Assembly (NCBI RefSeq): GCF_001037495.1
Contig: NZ_KQ089822.1
Coordinates: 2,591,403-2,655,402 of the forward strand
Reading direction: 5' to 3'
DNA: 64,000 bases
DNA from: Citrobacter sp. MGH106
GTDB lineage: Bacteria > Pseudomonadota > Gammaproteobacteria > Enterobacterales > Enterobacteriaceae
Every line of letters begins with the position of its first letter. Position 1 is the stretch's first letter. Both the position numbers and the translations under genes were made by a program. Of this stretch, positions 11,249-22,610 are shown in pieces. The notes beneath the pieces were generated by a model. It worked only from the letters and a program-made list of their open reading frames with translations, was not told where the DNA came from and did no database searches.

Positions 11249-11983
11249 TTAAACCATGTACATCCCGCCGTTGACGTGCAAAGTCTCACCAGTGATGTAA
11301 CTTGCTTCGTCAGAAGCTAAAAATGCAACCGCACTGGCAATTTCCTGAGCGCCACCAAGGCGACCCGCAGGAACCTGTGCCAGAATACCCGCACGCTGAT
11401 CATCAGACAGCGCACGCGTCATGTCCGTTTCAATAAAGCCCGGAGCAACAACGTTTACAGTAATACCACGGGACGCAACTTCACGCGCCAATGATTTACT
11501 GAAGCCGATCAGACCCGCTTTCGCCGCAGCGTAGTTAGCCTGACCCGCATTTCCCATGGTACCAACCACAGAACCGATAGTGATAATACGACCATGACGC
11601 TTTTTCATCATAGCGCGCATTACCGCTTTTGACAGACGGAAAACAGATGACAGGTTGGTTTCGATGATATCGTTCCACTCGTCATCTTTCATGCGCATTA
11701 ACAGGTTATCACGAGTAATCCCGGCATTATTGACCAGAATATCGACTTCACCAAATTCTGCGCGGATATTTCCCAGAACAGATTCGATAGATGCAGGATC
11801 GGTCACATTCAACATCAGACCCTTACCGTTTGCACCTAAGTAATCGCTAATGGCCTGCGCACCACTTTCGCTGGTTGCAGTACCGATAACTTTCGCGCCA
11901 CGGGCAACAAGTGTTTCAGCAATTGCGCGGCCAATGCCACGGCTTGCACCGGTTACCAGCGCGATTTTTCCTTCAAAACTCAT
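11249..11983 (-). CDS. fabG: 3-oxoacyl-[acyl-carrier-protein] reductase
   Basis: NADPH-dependent reductase of 3-oxoacyl-ACP in the elongation cycle. The 244-aa short-chain dehydrogenase has the glycine-rich cofactor motif TGASRGIG near the N-terminus, the NNAG motif, and the catalytic S-Y-K triad in 'TIGSVVGTMG' and 'NYAAAKAG' (S138, Y151, K155 by homology). It starts 12 bases after the fabD stop, inside the fabHDG operon. Confidence 0.97.
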   Translation of the reverse strand: MSFEGKIALVTGASRGIGRAIAETLVARGAKVIGTATSESGAQAISDYLGANGKGLMLNVTDPASIESVLGNIRAEFGEVDILVNNAGITRDNLLMRMKDDEWNDIIETNLSSVFRLSKAVMRAMMKKRHGRIITIGSVVGTMGNAGQANYAAAKAGLIGFSKSLAREVASRGITVNVVAPGFIETDMTRALSDDQRAGILAQVPAGRLGGAQEIASAVAFLASDEASYITGETLHVNGGMYMV

Positions 11984-11995
11984 GATATTCCTCTT

Positions 11996-12925
11996 TTATT
12001 GCGAAAGTGCCGCAGACAGCGCCGCCGGCTCATTCAGTGCCGAAGCCGTCAGGGTGTCAACAATACGTTTCGTCAGGCCGGTGAGGACTTTACCCGGGCC
12101 AACTTCATACAGGTGTTCTACGCCCTGGGATGCCATAAACTCAACAGTTTTGGTCCACTGAACTGGGCTATATAACTGACGAACAAGCGCGTCGCGGATG
12201 GCATCTGCTGTTGTTTCGCATTTCACGTCAACGTTGTTAACAACCGGTACAGTCGGTGCGTTGAAAGTGATTTTCTGCAGCTCAACGGCCAGTTTATCAG
12301 CCGCAGGCTTCATTAGCGCACAGTGAGATGGCACGCTAACCGGCAACGGCAGTGCACGCTTAGCGCCAGCAGCTTTACAGGCGGCACCTGCACGTTCAAC
12401 AGCTTCTTTATGCCCGGCAATAACCACCTGACCCGGTGAGTTAAAGTTTACCGGAGAAACGACCTGACCGTCGGCTGACTCTTCACACGCTTTCGCAATG
12501 GATGCGTCATCCAGACCGATGATAGCAGACATGCCGCCAGTGCCTTCCGGTACAGCTTCCTGCATGAATTTACCACGCAGTTCAACCAGACGTACGGCAT
12601 CAGCAAAATTGATGACACCCGCACACACCAGTGCAGAGTATTCACCCAGGCTATGCCCTGCCATCAGTGCAGGCGTTTTACCGCCCTGCTGCTGCCAAAC
12701 GCGATACAGCGCGACAGAGGCGGTTAACAGTGCCGGCTGTGTCTGCCAGGTTTTATTCAGTTCTTCCGCCGGCCCCTGTTGAGTCAATGCCCATAAATCA
12801 TAGCCCAGCGCTGCTGAAGCTTCAGCGAAAGTTTCTTCTACGCATGGGTAAGCTGCTGCCATTTCAGACAACATCCCAACGGTTTGAGAACCCTGTCCCG
12901 GGAACACAAATGCAAATTGCGTCAT
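11996..12925 (-). CDS. fabD: Malonyl-CoA:ACP transacylase
   Basis: Transfers the malonyl group from CoA to ACP to supply fatty-acid synthesis. The 309-aa protein has the oxyanion motif 'FPGQGSQ', the nucleophile S92 in AGHSLGEYSAL, and the catalytic histidine in 'VPSHCALM'. It is 15 bases downstream of fabH. Confidence 0.97.
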   Translation of the reverse strand: MTQFAFVFPGQGSQTVGMLSEMAAAYPCVEETFAEASAALGYDLWALTQQGPAEELNKTWQTQPALLTASVALYRVWQQQGGKTPALMAGHSLGEYSALVCAGVINFADAVRLVELRGKFMQEAVPEGTGGMSAIIGLDDASIAKACEESADGQVVSPVNFNSPGQVVIAGHKEAVERAGAACKAAGAKRALPLPVSVPSHCALMKPAADKLAVELQKITFNAPTVPVVNNVDVKCETTADAIRDALVRQLYSPVQWTKTVEFMASQGVEHLYEVGPGKVLTGLTKRIVDTLTASALNEPAALSAALSQ

Positions 12926-12940
12926 GATTAAATCCTTATA

Positions 12941-13894
12941 CTAGAAACGAACCAGCGCGGAACCCCAGGTGAATCCACCACCAAAGGCCTCAAGCAATAT
13001 CAGTTGCCCTGCTTTAATGCGCCCGTCACGGACAGCTTCGTCCAGTGCGCACGGTACGGAAGCGGCGGACGTATTGCCATGTCTGTCCAGCGTTACCACG
13101 ACATTATCCATCGACATACCCAGCTTTTTCGCTGTTGCGCTGATAATGCGGAGGTTTGCCTGATGTGGTACCAGCCAGTCCAGCGCAGAACGGTCAAGAT
13201 TATTTGCTTCCAGCGTTTCATCAACGATGTGAGCAAGCTCGGTAACTGCGACTTTAAATACTTCATTACCCGCCATCGTCAGATGAATCGAGTTTTCCGG
13301 GTTCACGCGATCGGCATTAGGCAGCGTCAGCAGTTCTCCGTAACGCCCATCAGCATGCAGATGTGTAGAGAGGATGCCTGGCTCTTCTGACGCGCTCAGT
13401 ACCACTGCGCCCGCACCATCACCAAAAATGATGATCGTCCCACGATCGGTTGGATCGCAAGTACGCGCCAGCACATCAGAACCGACTACCAGAGCGTGTT
13501 TCACCGCGCCTGACTTAACATATTGATCGGCAACGCTCAGCGCGTAGGTAAAGCCAGCGCAAGCCGCAGCGACATCAAACGCCGGGCAGCCTTTAATTCC
13601 CAGCATACTTTGAATCTGGCACGCTGCACTTGGAAATGCGTGCGTTGATGACGTGGTAGCTACCACGATCAAACCAATTTGTTCTTTATCGATGCCTGCC
13701 ATTTCAATAGCGCGGTTTGCGGCGGCAAAGCCCATCGTCGCAACTGTTTCGTTTGGCCCTGCAATATGGCGTTCACGGATACCTGTACGAGTGACGATCC
13801 ACTCATCAGATGTCTCGACCATTTTTTCCAAATCGGCGTTAGTACGCACTTGTTCAGGCAGATAGCTGCCGGTACCAATAATCTTCGTATACAT
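12941..13894 (-). CDS. fabH: 3-oxoacyl-[acyl-carrier-protein] synthase III
   Basis: Initiates fatty-acid synthesis by condensing acetyl-CoA with malonyl-ACP. The 317-aa protein has the nucleophile C112 in '[11 protein letters not shown]', the catalytic histidine in '[11 protein letters not shown]' (H244) and asparagine in '[10 protein letters not shown]' (N274). It lies 77 bases downstream of plsX in the same orientation. Confidence 0.97.
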   Translation of the reverse strand: MYTKIIGTGSYLPEQVRTNADLEKMVETSDEWIVTRTGIRERHIAGPNETVATMGFAAANRAIEMAGIDKEQIGLIVVATTSSTHAFPSAACQIQSMLGIKGCPAFDVAAACAGFTYALSVADQYVKSGAVKHALVVGSDVLARTCDPTDRGTIIIFGDGAGAVVLSASEEPGILSTHLHADGRYGELLTLPNADRVNPENSIHLTMAGNEVFKVAVTELAHIVDETLEANNLDRSALDWLVPHQANLRIISATAKKLGMSMDNVVVTLDRHGNTSAASVPCALDEAVRDGRIKAGQLILLEAFGGGFTWGSALVRF

Positions 13895-13971
13895 GTACGC
13901 TCAGTCACTTTTTGGTTATATACCGCCACGAGCAAATCACTGGTACGTTGACTTCATTCACGACCACACTG

Positions 13972-15051
13972 TTATCTGTGCACCCGCGAATTTGTGCTTT
14001 CGTCACCGTCCAGCAGTTCGAATCCAGCTGGGTATACCGATTCCAGGCGAGCGGCAATTCGCTGAGGAACTTGTCGCTGCACCGCCTGCACTGCCTGTTC
14101 TATCGCGACTTCAAATGCTCGCTGATTGGCCGCACCATGACTTTTAATCACCGTGCCGCGTAATCCTAACAGACAGGCGCCATTATACTGGTCGGGGTTG
14201 AGGTGACTGAATCGCCTCGTCAGGCTTTTTTGTAACCAACGTTTTAATAACAGCAGCCACCACGACCGTTTTTTGCCCTCACCCTGAGACTTCAGCAGTG
14301 AAAGGAACATTCTTACAACACCTTCCATCGTCTTTAATGTGACATTACCTGTAAAGCCGTCACAAACCAGCACATCAGTTTTGCCGGTCAGCAACTCATT
14401 GGCTTCAAGATAGCCGATATAGTTGATAGAAGGGATTGTTTTTAGCACAGCAGAAGCGTCCCGAATGCTATCGAGACCCTTGGTTTCTTCTTCGCCAATG
14501 TTGAGCAATGCGACCCGAGGATTGGCAATCCCAACCACCTCTTCTGCCAACACGGAACCCATGACGGCAAATTGCACCAACATATTACTGTCGCAATCCA
14601 CGTTGGCACCTAAATCCAGTACCACCGTTTTGCCCTTTTGCTGATGAGGTAATACCGTCACCAGCGCAGGACGCTCAATCCCCTCAAGGGGTTTGAGTAA
14701 TAACTTCGCAAGTCCCATAAGTGCGCCCGTATTACCGGCGCTCACACAGGCTTGTGCTCGACCTTCTTTCACGAGCTCCAGGGCAACACGCATTGAGCTT
14801 CCACGACTGGCGCGGATAGCCTGCGAGGGCCGGGCATCACTGGCAATAACTGACTGAGCAGGAATCATCTGCAGACGTGAACGTTGTTCGAAGTCAGCTT
14901 TGGCAAGTAATGGCGTGATTGTATCGGGATCCCCGACTAAAAGAAGTGTGAGTTGCGAATTAGAATTCAGTGCCTGCAGTGCTGCAGGCACTGTCACGGT
15001 AGGGCCAAAATCTCCCCCCATGACATCTAACGCCAGGGTTAGACGTGTCAA
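13972..15051 (-). CDS. plsX: Phosphate acyltransferase PlsX
   Basis: Peripheral-membrane enzyme that converts acyl-ACP to acyl-phosphate for phospholipid synthesis. The 359-aa protein begins '[12 protein letters not shown]', the PlsX signature, and contains '[10 protein letters not shown]' and '[10 protein letters not shown]'. It sits between rpmF and fabH, coupling membrane-lipid initiation to the fab genes. A stem (TTTCCCC / GGGGAAA, 15077-15098) lies in the rpmF-plsX gap without a T-run and may modulate 3'-end processing of the rpmF part. Confidence 0.96.
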   Translation of the reverse strand: MTRLTLALDVMGGDFGPTVTVPAALQALNSNSQLTLLLVGDPDTITPLLAKADFEQRSRLQMIPAQSVIASDARPSQAIRASRGSSMRVALELVKEGRAQACVSAGNTGALMGLAKLLLKPLEGIERPALVTVLPHQQKGKTVVLDLGANVDCDSNMLVQFAVMGSVLAEEVVGIANPRVALLNIGEEETKGLDSIRDASAVLKTIPSINYIGYLEANELLTGKTDVLVCDGFTGNVTLKTMEGVVRMFLSLLKSQGEGKKRSWWLLLLKRWLQKSLTRRFSHLNPDQYNGACLLGLRGTVIKSHGAANQRAFEVAIEQAVQAVQRQVPQRIAARLESVYPAGFELLDGDESTNSRVHR

Positions 15052-15174
15052 GGTATCGTCGCTGCCCGGTTAGGTGTTTCCCCAGTTACCCGGGGAAAGC
15101 CTCACTAAGCTTCATCACGCTTGTACTCTTCATCTTTCTCACAGAAGTGCGAAGTCCGTCGAGCAATAGCGTGA

Positions 15175-15360
<186 letters not shown>

Positions 15361-15364
15361 TCAA

Positions 15365-15924
<560 letters not shown>

Positions 15925-15926
15925 AG

Positions 15927-15952
15927 AAAAAGGCAGCCTGAGGTTGCCTTTT
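15927..15952 (-). terminator. Intrinsic terminator upstream of the yceD promoter
   Basis: A stem AAAAGGCA / TGCCTTTT with GC-containing loop. On the minus strand it is followed by TTTTTCTTT. It sits between the divergent genes yceD and yceF, where no coding transcript should need ending; it may insulate the yceD promoter from antisense or upstream transcription. Confidence 0.65.
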
Positions 15953-16083
15953 GCCAATAATTCGCACACATTGCGGGTCATCGACTTAAAATCAATCAAG
16001 ACAAGCCATCGCAGCCAGCTTGAAGGACGAAGTCCATAGTTTAAAATGGCTCTCATCATTACGCTATATGCGGGGGAAAAAAT

Positions 16084-16668
16084 ATGCCTCAACTGATTCT
16101 TGCGTCTACCTCTCCCTGGCGTCGCGCATTGCTCGAAAAACTGGCTATCCCATTCGAATGTGCAGCACCTGAGGTTGATGAAACACCGTTACCCGGCGAA
16201 ACACCTCGACACCTGGTATTACGCCTGGCACAGGAGAAAGCGCAATCCCTTGCCCACCGTTTTTCTTCGCACCTGATTATTGGTTCAGATCAGATTTGTG
16301 TGCTTGATGGAGAAATAACCGGAAAGCCGTTAACAGAAGAAAAAGCGAGACTACAATTAGCTAAAGCCAGTGGCAATATTGTCACTTTTTATACCGGGCT
16401 GGCACTTTATAATTCCGCGAACGGACATTTACAAACCGAAGTCGAACCGTTTGATGTCCACTTTCGTCATTTAAGCGAAACAGAAATAGAAGATTATGTG
16501 CGCAAAGAGCGTCCGCTGCATTGTGCCGGAAGTTTTAAAAGTGAAGGGCTAGGTATTGCTCTCTTCGAGCGTCTGGAAGGTCGCGACCCTAACACGCTGA
16601 TTGGTCTGCCTCTGATAGCGCTGTGCCAGATGTTGCGCCGGGAAGAAATGAACCCACTGAAGGCCTAG
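16084..16668 (+). CDS. yceF: Maf-family nucleotide pyrophosphatase (m7GTP type)
   Basis: House-cleaning pyrophosphatase; the E. coli YceF subfamily prefers 7-methyl-GTP. The 194-aa protein has the Maf N-terminal signature '[15 protein letters not shown]', then '[10 protein letters not shown]', '[12 protein letters not shown]' with the catalytic aspartate, and '[12 protein letters not shown]'-type C-terminal motif (here [12 protein letters not shown]). It is divergent from yceD and convergent with rluC, with a REP element between yceF and rluC. Confidence 0.93.
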   Translation: MPQLILASTSPWRRALLEKLAIPFECAAPEVDETPLPGETPRHLVLRLAQEKAQSLAHRFSSHLIIGSDQICVLDGEITGKPLTEEKARLQLAKASGNIVTFYTGLALYNSANGHLQTEVEPFDVHFRHLSETEIEDYVRKERPLHCAGSFKSEGLGIALFERLEGRDPNTLIGLPLIALCQMLRREEMNPLKA

Positions 16669-16672
16669 TTGA

Positions 16673-16748
16673 CGGGCCGGATGACGCTAAAGCGTCTTAT
16701 CAGGCCCACAACGAAACACTCCCCACAGGCCTGATAAGCAAAGCTCTA
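16673..16748. repeat. REP-type palindromic repeat between yceF and rluC
   Basis: The gap contains GCCGGATGACGC, GCGTCTTATCAGGC and GGCCTGATAAGC, which are enterobacterial REP/BIME-type units. They form imperfect hairpins between two convergent genes, the usual location for such elements. Confidence 0.75.
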
Positions 16749-17702
16749 TCAGGCTTTATTACGTAACACCTCAAGGCAGCGTTTCAGCTGTTTATCCATC
16801 GGCGCTTCAATTCTCATAACTTCACCAGTGCCTGGATGGGTAAATTTCAATGCTGCAGCGTGCAGAAAGAGTCGGGACAACCCCGTACCAGCCAATTGTT
16901 TATCGAACTCACGGTCGCCATAGCGATCGTCAAACGCAATCGGATGCCCTGCATGCTGTGTATGTACACGAATCTGGTGCGTACGCCCGGTCACAGGGCT
17001 ACAGCGTACAAGAGTGGCAAATGCATAGCGCTCCTCTACTTTAAAGCGCGTTTCCGATGGCTTGCCTTCCTGATTAACTCGCACAATACGCTCACCGCTT
17101 TGTAAAATATTCTTTAACAACGGTGCCTGCACGGCTTTGACATGCGACTGCCACTGACCTCTTACCAGCGCCAGGTAGTCTTTTTGCATCCCTTTTTCCC
17201 GCAGTTGCTCATGCAGCGAACGCAACGCTGAACGCTTTTTGGCAACTAACAGCACGCCTGAGGTATCACGGTCGAGGCGATGCACCAGCTCGAGGAAACG
17301 CGCTTCAGGACGTAGCGCACGTAAGCCTTCAATCACGCCAAAACTTAACCCACTGCCGCCATGCACAGCAGTGCCTGAGGGCTTGTTGAGCACCAGAATA
17401 TGGTCATCTTCATATAAAATGACATCAGTAAGCGCCGCAACTTTTTGCAGATGCGGTGAAATAGCTTCTTCTTCACGCTCAGCCACGCGCACAGGTGGTA
17501 TACGCACAATATCCCCGTCTTCGAGCTTATATTCGGGTTTGATGCGTTTTTTGTTCACCCGCACTTCGCCTTTACGCAAAATGCGATAAATCATACTTTT
17601 CGGCACACCTTTGAGCTGGGTGCGTAAAAAGTTGTCGATGCGTTGCCCTGCTTCATCGGCAGTAATGGCAACTATTTTTACGGCTGGAGTCTCTGTTTTC
17701 AT
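16749..17702 (-). CDS. rluC: 23S rRNA pseudouridine synthase RluC
   Basis: Makes pseudouridine at positions 955, 2504 and 2580 of 23S rRNA. The 317-aa protein starts at MKTETPAVKIVAITADEAGQ, matching E. coli (319 aa). An S4 RNA-binding domain (about 20-80) precedes the RluA-type catalytic domain with the aspartate in 'HRLDRDTSGVLL'. 'VTGRTHQIRVH' is a second family motif. Two residues are missing near 'GTGLSRLF' relative to E. coli. Confidence 0.96.
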   Translation of the reverse strand: MKTETPAVKIVAITADEAGQRIDNFLRTQLKGVPKSMIYRILRKGEVRVNKKRIKPEYKLEDGDIVRIPPVRVAEREEEAISPHLQKVAALTDVILYEDDHILVLNKPSGTAVHGGSGLSFGVIEGLRALRPEARFLELVHRLDRDTSGVLLVAKKRSALRSLHEQLREKGMQKDYLALVRGQWQSHVKAVQAPLLKNILQSGERIVRVNQEGKPSETRFKVEERYAFATLVRCSPVTGRTHQIRVHTQHAGHPIAFDDRYGDREFDKQLAGTGLSRLFLHAAALKFTHPGTGEVMRIEAPMDKQLKRCLEVLRNKA

Positions 17703-17744
17703 GGGGGCCGATTTTAAATAGCCATCAAGATTCGCGCCACACAT

Positions 17745-18274
17745 TTTTCTATGCTTATATTAACTGCTATACCCTATTACTTAAGTTTGACAGTTCCAAT
17801 TTGATGGTTATTAAACCAATCACTCTGCGGAAGTGCAAAAACTGTGAGTAACCGGGTGATAAATGGCAAAAGTCATCTTGCTATAACAAGGTTAGCAGTG
17901 GAATAATGTGGTCGTCTCCGTGTTGAATCTTGTTAAAACAAGAACTTTTCCGGAATGACCCAATTTTGCCCGACCGATCATCAACGCAGCAATGGCGTAA
18001 GACGTATTGATCTTTCAGGCAGTTAGCGGGCTGCGGGTTGCAGTCCTTACCGGTAAAAGGAAGCTTCTCTGGAGAGTTTTCCCAGACTGTTCCCCTGATA
18101 ATTGCGCTGTGTTTCCGTATGAAATACAGGCAACCGACACTCTGCGCCTCTTTGAGCTGACGATAACCGTGAGGTTGGCGACGCGAATAGACACGAGGCC
18201 ATCGGTTCACACCCGGAAAGGCATTACTCTGCCCGCAGCTTAGTCGTCAATGTAAGAATAATGAGTAAGTTACG
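17745..18274 (+). promoter_or_regulatory. rluC-rne divergent region with the long rne leader
   Basis: This region is free of plus-strand genes. E. coli rne has a leader of about 360 bases with hairpins that RNase E itself binds to degrade its own mRNA. The sequence here (from about 17910) is strongly E. coli-like, including AAGGAAGCTTCTCTGGAGAG and GATAATTGCGCTG segments, so autoregulation is probably conserved. I did not fold the hairpins. A 109-codon minus-strand ORF (17881-18210) corresponds to the E. coli yceQ prediction and is probably a by-product of leader conservation. Confidence 0.75.
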
Positions 18275-21200
18275 ATGAAAAGAATGTTAATTAACGCAAC
18301 TCAGCAGGAAGAGTTGCGTGTCGCCCTTGTAGATGGGCAGCGTCTGTACGATCTGGATATCGAAAGTCCTGGACACGAGCAGAAAAAAGCAAACATCTAT
18401 AAAGGCAAAATTACCCGTATTGAACCGAGCCTGGAAGCTGCTTTTGTTGATTACGGCGCTGAACGTCACGGTTTCCTCCCGTTAAAAGAAATTGCCCGCG
18501 AATACTTTCCCGCAAACTACAACTCCCATGGTCGTCCAAACATTAAAGATGTGTTGCGCGAAGGCCAGGAAGTAATTGTTCAGATTGATAAAGAAGAACG
18601 CGGCAATAAAGGTGCTGCGCTGACCACTTTTATCAGTCTGGCTGGCAGCTATCTGGTTCTGATGCCGAATAACCCGCGCGCGGGTGGTATCTCTCGTCGC
18701 ATTGAAGGCGATGACCGTACCGAATTAAAAGAAGCGCTGGCAAGCCTGGAACTACCTGATGGTATGGGGCTTATCGTGCGTACCGCAGGCGTCGGCAAAT
18801 CCGCCGAAGCGCTGCAGTGGGACCTGAGTTTCCGCCTGAAACACTGGGAAGCGATTCAAAAAGCAGCTGAAAGCCGCCCTGCTCCGTTCCTGATCCACCA
18901 GGAAAGCAACGTAATTGTTCGCGCATTCCGCGACTATTTACGTCAGGATATTGGTGAAATTCTCATCGATAACCCGAAAGTGATGGAGATGGCACGTCAG
19001 CATATCGCTGCGTTAGGTCGTCCGGATTTCAGCAGCAAGATTAAGCTCTACACCGGTGAAATTCCGCTGTTCAGCCATTATCAAATCGAGTCTCAGATTG
19101 AATCTGCATTCCAGCGTGAAGTCCGCCTGCCTTCCGGTGGTTCTATCGTTATTGATAGCACCGAAGCACTGACCGCCATCGACATCAACTCCGCACGCGC
19201 AACACGCGGTGGCGATATCGAAGAGACCGCATTTAACACCAACCTCGAAGCCGCCGATGAGATTGCTCGTCAGTTACGTCTGCGCGACCTGGGCGGTCTG
19301 ATCGTCATCGACTTCATCGATATGACTCCGGTTCGTCACCAGCGTGCGGTAGAAAACCGTCTGCGTGAAGCCGTACGTCAGGATAGAGCTCGTATTCAGA
19401 TCAGCCATATTTCCCGTTTCGGCCTGCTGGAGATGTCTCGCCAGCGTCTGAGTCCGTCACTGGGTGAATCCAGTCATCACGTATGCCCGCGCTGTAGCGG
19501 CACTGGCACCGTGCGTGATAACGAATCGCTGTCACTCTCTATTTTGCGTCTGATTGAAGAAGAAGCGCTGAAAGAGAATACTCAGGAAGTTCACGCAATT
19601 GTTCCTGTGCCAATTGCGTCTTACCTGCTCAACGAAAAACGCACTGCGGTCAATGCCATTGAAACCCGCCAGAACGGCGTGCGCTGTGTGATCGTGCCAA
19701 ACGATCAGATGGAAACCCCGCACTATTCCGTACTGCGCGTGCGTAAAGGGGAAGAGACTCCAACCCTGAGTTACCTGCTGCCGAAACTGCACGAAGAAGC
19801 GATGGCATTGCCGACAGAAGAAGAATATGTCGAGCGTAAACAGCCTGAACAACCGGCACTTGCGACCTTCGCAATGCCAGATGTTCCGCCTGCGCCTGCT
19901 CTGCAGGAGCCAGCCGTTAAAGCGGCTACCGCACCAAAAGCCACGGCAACCGCAACTGAATCTGCACAGCCTGGTTTGTTTAGCCGTTTCCTCGGCGCGC
20001 TGAAGTCTATCTTCGGTGGCAATGACGAAGTGAAACCTGTTGAGCAACCAGCTCCGAAAGCTGAAGAGAAATCCGAACGCCAGCAGGATCGTCGCAAACC
20101 ACGTCAAAACAATCGTCGCGACCGTAACGATCGCCGTGATAATCGCGATAACCGTGGCGATCGTGATAACCGCAATGAGCGCTCTGAAAGCAGCGAGAAC
20201 CGTGATGAAAATCGCCGTAACCGTCGCCAGGCGCAGCAGCAAAATGCTGAAACACGTGATAACCGCCAGCAGTCTAACGATGCCGCTGACAAAGCGAAAT
20301 CAGGTGACGAACAGCAGGCTCCGCGCCGTGAACGCAATCGCCGTCGTAACGACGATAAACGTCAGGCACAGCAGGAAGTTAAAGAACTGAATCTGGCTGA
20401 ACAACCGGCACAGGACACGGAACAGGAAGAGCGCGTACGCCAGCCTCAGACCCGCCGTAAACAGCGTCAGTTAAACCAGAAAGTCCGTTTCACTGATAGT
20501 GCGCCGGTCGAAGCTGAAGTGGTTGCCGCAGCGATAGCTGCTGAAGCCCCAGTTGTTCAGCAGGTTGCGCCAGTTGTACCAGCCCAACGTACCGAACTGG
20601 CGAAAGTTGATTTGCCAGCTGTCGTTGCACCGGAGCAGGAAGATAACAGCGAAGCGCGCGATTCCAACGGTATGCCGCGTCGTTCCCGCCGTTCTCCTCG
20701 CCATCTGCGTGTAAGCGGACAACGTCGCCGTCGTTATCGTGACGAGCGTTATCCGGTTCAGTCACCGATGCCGTTAACTGTTGCATGTGCTTCTCCGGAA
20801 TTAGCGTCCGGTAAAGTGTGGATCAGCTACCCTGTCGCGCGTCCTCAGGATATGCATGTTGAAGAGCAGCGCGAGCAGGAAGTTACACCTGTCCAACCGG
20901 TTGTCGCTGAACAGCAAGCCATTGCTGCTGTCGTTGAAACCGTAGCTGAACCTGTGGTTGAAGCAGTAGCGGAAGCACCGGTTGTGACTGAAGCCATTGT
21001 TGCTGAACCTCAGGCTACCGTTGTTGAAACTACGCATCCTGAAGTTATTGCTGCGCCGGTCGAGGAACAACCGCAGATCATCGCTGAATCCGACGAACCT
21101 GTTGCTGAAAAAATTGCTTCAGAAGCCGAACCTGTTACAGAAGTCGCTGAAGTGGCTGAAACGCCAGTTGTCGAAGAGCCTGTTGAAGTCGCGGTCTCCC

Positions 21201-21523
21201 AGCCAGAAGTGGTTGAAGAGGCTGTTGATGAAACACCGGTTGCTCAAGCACCAAAAGATGACGTTGACGTTATTGCCCCCGTCGTGGTGGCTGAAGAAAC
21301 CGCTACAGCAAGCGCTCCTGCTACTGTGGAAATCCTGGCGGCCCACAGCCATGCAACCGCACCAATGACCCGCGCACCTGCGCCGGAATATGTGCCGGAA
21401 GCGCCGCGTCAAAGCGACTGGCAGCGCCCTGCTTTCGCCTTTGATGGTAAAGGTGCAGCAGGCGGGCATAGCGCCACACATCAGGCCACAGCGCCAGCAA
21501 CGCGCCCACAGCCTGTTGAGTAA
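18275..21523 (+). CDS. rne: Ribonuclease E
   Basis: Essential endoribonuclease that starts mRNA decay, processes rRNA and tRNA precursors and scaffolds the degradosome at the inner membrane. The 1082-aa protein (E. coli 1061) has the catalytic half (about 1-530): S1 domain (about 35-125), catalytic aspartates in 'LTAIDINSA' (D303) and '[10 protein letters not shown]' (D346), and Zn-link cysteines in 'CPRCSGTG' (C404, C407). Then come the amphipathic membrane helix '[16 protein letters not shown]', arginine-rich RNA-binding regions, and a Pro/Ala/Val/Glu-rich scaffold ending in TRPQPVE, the PNPase-binding end. The extra length lies in the disordered Val-Glu-Ala repeats. Confidence 0.98.
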   Translation: MKRMLINATQQEELRVALVDGQRLYDLDIESPGHEQKKANIYKGKITRIEPSLEAAFVDYGAERHGFLPLKEIAREYFPANYNSHGRPNIKDVLREGQEVIVQIDKEERGNKGAALTTFISLAGSYLVLMPNNPRAGGISRRIEGDDRTELKEALASLELPDGMGLIVRTAGVGKSAEALQWDLSFRLKHWEAIQKAAESRPAPFLIHQESNVIVRAFRDYLRQDIGEILIDNPKVMEMARQHIAALGRPDFSSKIKLYTGEIPLFSHYQIESQIESAFQREVRLPSGGSIVIDSTEALTAIDINSARATRGGDIEETAFNTNLEAADEIARQLRLRDLGGLIVIDFIDMTPVRHQRAVENRLREAVRQDRARIQISHISRFGLLEMSRQRLSPSLGESSHHVCPRCSGTGTVRDNESLSLSILRLIEEEALKENTQEVHAIVPVPIASYLLNEKRTAVNAIETRQNGVRCVIVPNDQMETPHYSVLRVRKGEETPTLSYLLPKLHEEAMALPTEEEYVERKQPEQPALATFAMPDVPPAPALQEPAVKAATAPKATATATESAQPGLFSRFLGALKSIFGGNDEVKPVEQPAPKAEEKSERQQDRRKPRQNNRRDRNDRRDNRDNRGDRDNRNERSESSENRDENRRNRRQAQQQNAETRDNRQQSNDAADKAKSGDEQQAPRRERNRRRNDDKRQAQQEVKELNLAEQPAQDTEQEERVRQPQTRRKQRQLNQKVRFTDSAPVEAEVVAAAIAAEAPVVQQVAPVVPAQRTELAKVDLPAVVAPEQEDNSEARDSNGMPRRSRRSPRHLRVSGQRRRRYRDERYPVQSPMPLTVACASPELASGKVWISYPVARPQDMHVEEQREQEVTPVQPVVAEQQAIAAVVETVAEPVVEAVAEAPVVTEAIVAEPQATVVETTHPEVIAAPVEEQPQIIAESDEPVAEKIASEAEPVTEVAEVAETPVVEEPVEVAVSQPEVVEEAVDETPVAQAPKDDVDVIAPVVVAEETATASAPATVEILAAHSHATAPMTRAPAPEYVPEAPRQSDWQRPAFAFDGKGAAGGHSATHQATAPATRPQPVE

Positions 21524-21540
21524 GACATAATCGTCACAAA

Positions 21541-21567
21541 AGCCGACCTTCGGGTCGGCTTTTTTAT
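21541..21567 (+). terminator. rne terminator
   Basis: A stem AGCCGACC / GGTCGGCT with a TTCG tetraloop is followed by six T. It directly abuts the stop codon of the convergent LysR gene, whose last codons lie within the T-run. Confidence 0.92.
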
Positions 21568-22499
21568 ATCTCGTCTACGCGCTTCATTCCCGCCAGTCGT
21601 GGCATTACATCCTTCATCAGCGCCAAAAATTTACGCAATCGGGTAGGATAATAGCGCGCCCAGGGGTACACCAAATGAACCGGCAGTGGCGCTGCATGCC
21701 AGTCTGGTAACAGCTCTACCAGGCGCCCATGAACAATATCCTCTTCTACCATCCAGCTTGAAACAATCGCCACTCCCAGCCCTGCAAGGGCTGCATTTCT
21801 TGCAACATAAATACTGTCCGTGCTTAACCTGGGAGAAATATTTACCGTAAAGGGTTCATTGTTCTGTTGGTGAAGCAACGACACGCTACGTTGATAAAAT
21901 GTGCTTAGCGCGATCCAGGGCAGCGATGATAACTGCTCAGGATGCGTAATCTCGTGATACTGCATCAGCAGTTTCGGACTGATCACCATGCTACGGGGAA
22001 CTTCAGCCAGTAATACCGAGACCGTTGCCGGATCGACCTCGGCCCCGACTCTGATGGCGCAATCTATATTATCGCTGAGAAAATCAACCGTTTTGTCATT
22101 GAGCATCCACTCCACCGAGAGCTGCGGGTAACGTGAAAGAAACTGTAATAGCGGCTCAAGGAGCTGCTGCTGGCCGAACGCATGTGGTGCCCGTACCCGA
22201 AGCGTACCTACCGGGTCGTCTTCCTTAACATTGAGACCATCTTCCAGCGCCAGCCATGCATCAATAATATGCCTGGCGTGATGATATCCACGCTCACCGT
22301 CATCAGTTAATTTCATCGCATGAGTGGTGCGTAAAATCAGTTTAACGCCCAGCAATGTTTCAAGAGACTGCAGCCTCCGGCTTATAGTCGCCTGGGTTGT
22401 ACCCATCTGTTTTGCCGCCGAAGAGAGCGTTCCCGCTTCAACGATACGTACAAACGTCCGCATCAGCTCAACCCTGTCTATACGTTCTGTTTTAATCAT
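21564..22499 (-). CDS. LysR-family transcriptional regulator
   Basis: Predicted DNA-binding regulator of 311 aa. The N-terminal winged helix-turn-helix is in 'RTFVRIVEAGTLSSAAKQMG' through 'ISRRLQSLETLLGVKL' (about 10-65), followed by a substrate-binding domain (about 95-300). I chose the ATG at MIKTERIDRVELMRTF because GGAG lies nine bases upstream; longer in-frame starts exist. It is divergent from an MFS transporter with 111 bases between, the usual layout for a regulator controlling its neighbour. E. coli K-12 has no such gene between rne and flgL. The effector is unknown. Confidence 0.87.
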   Translation of the reverse strand: MIKTERIDRVELMRTFVRIVEAGTLSSAAKQMGTTQATISRRLQSLETLLGVKLILRTTHAMKLTDDGERGYHHARHIIDAWLALEDGLNVKEDDPVGTLRVRAPHAFGQQQLLEPLLQFLSRYPQLSVEWMLNDKTVDFLSDNIDCAIRVGAEVDPATVSVLLAEVPRSMVISPKLLMQYHEITHPEQLSSLPWIALSTFYQRSVSLLHQQNNEPFTVNISPRLSTDSIYVARNAALAGLGVAIVSSWMVEEDIVHGRLVELLPDWHAAPLPVHLVYPWARYYPTRLRKFLALMKDVMPRLAGMKRVDEI

Positions 22500-22610
22500 T
22501 CCCGCAGTCTCCATACGCCAAACGTATAACTGTTTTACCACCACACTCGCTACCGAACCACCCACTGAAAGATAAAAATAGCCGTACATCTTGTGATTGA
22601 GGAATCATTC

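Noticed and set aside
19532-20242. A 236-codon minus-strand ORF opposite rne
   Set aside because: Low-complexity translation caused by the Arg/Asn-rich RNase E coding sequence; no independent support.
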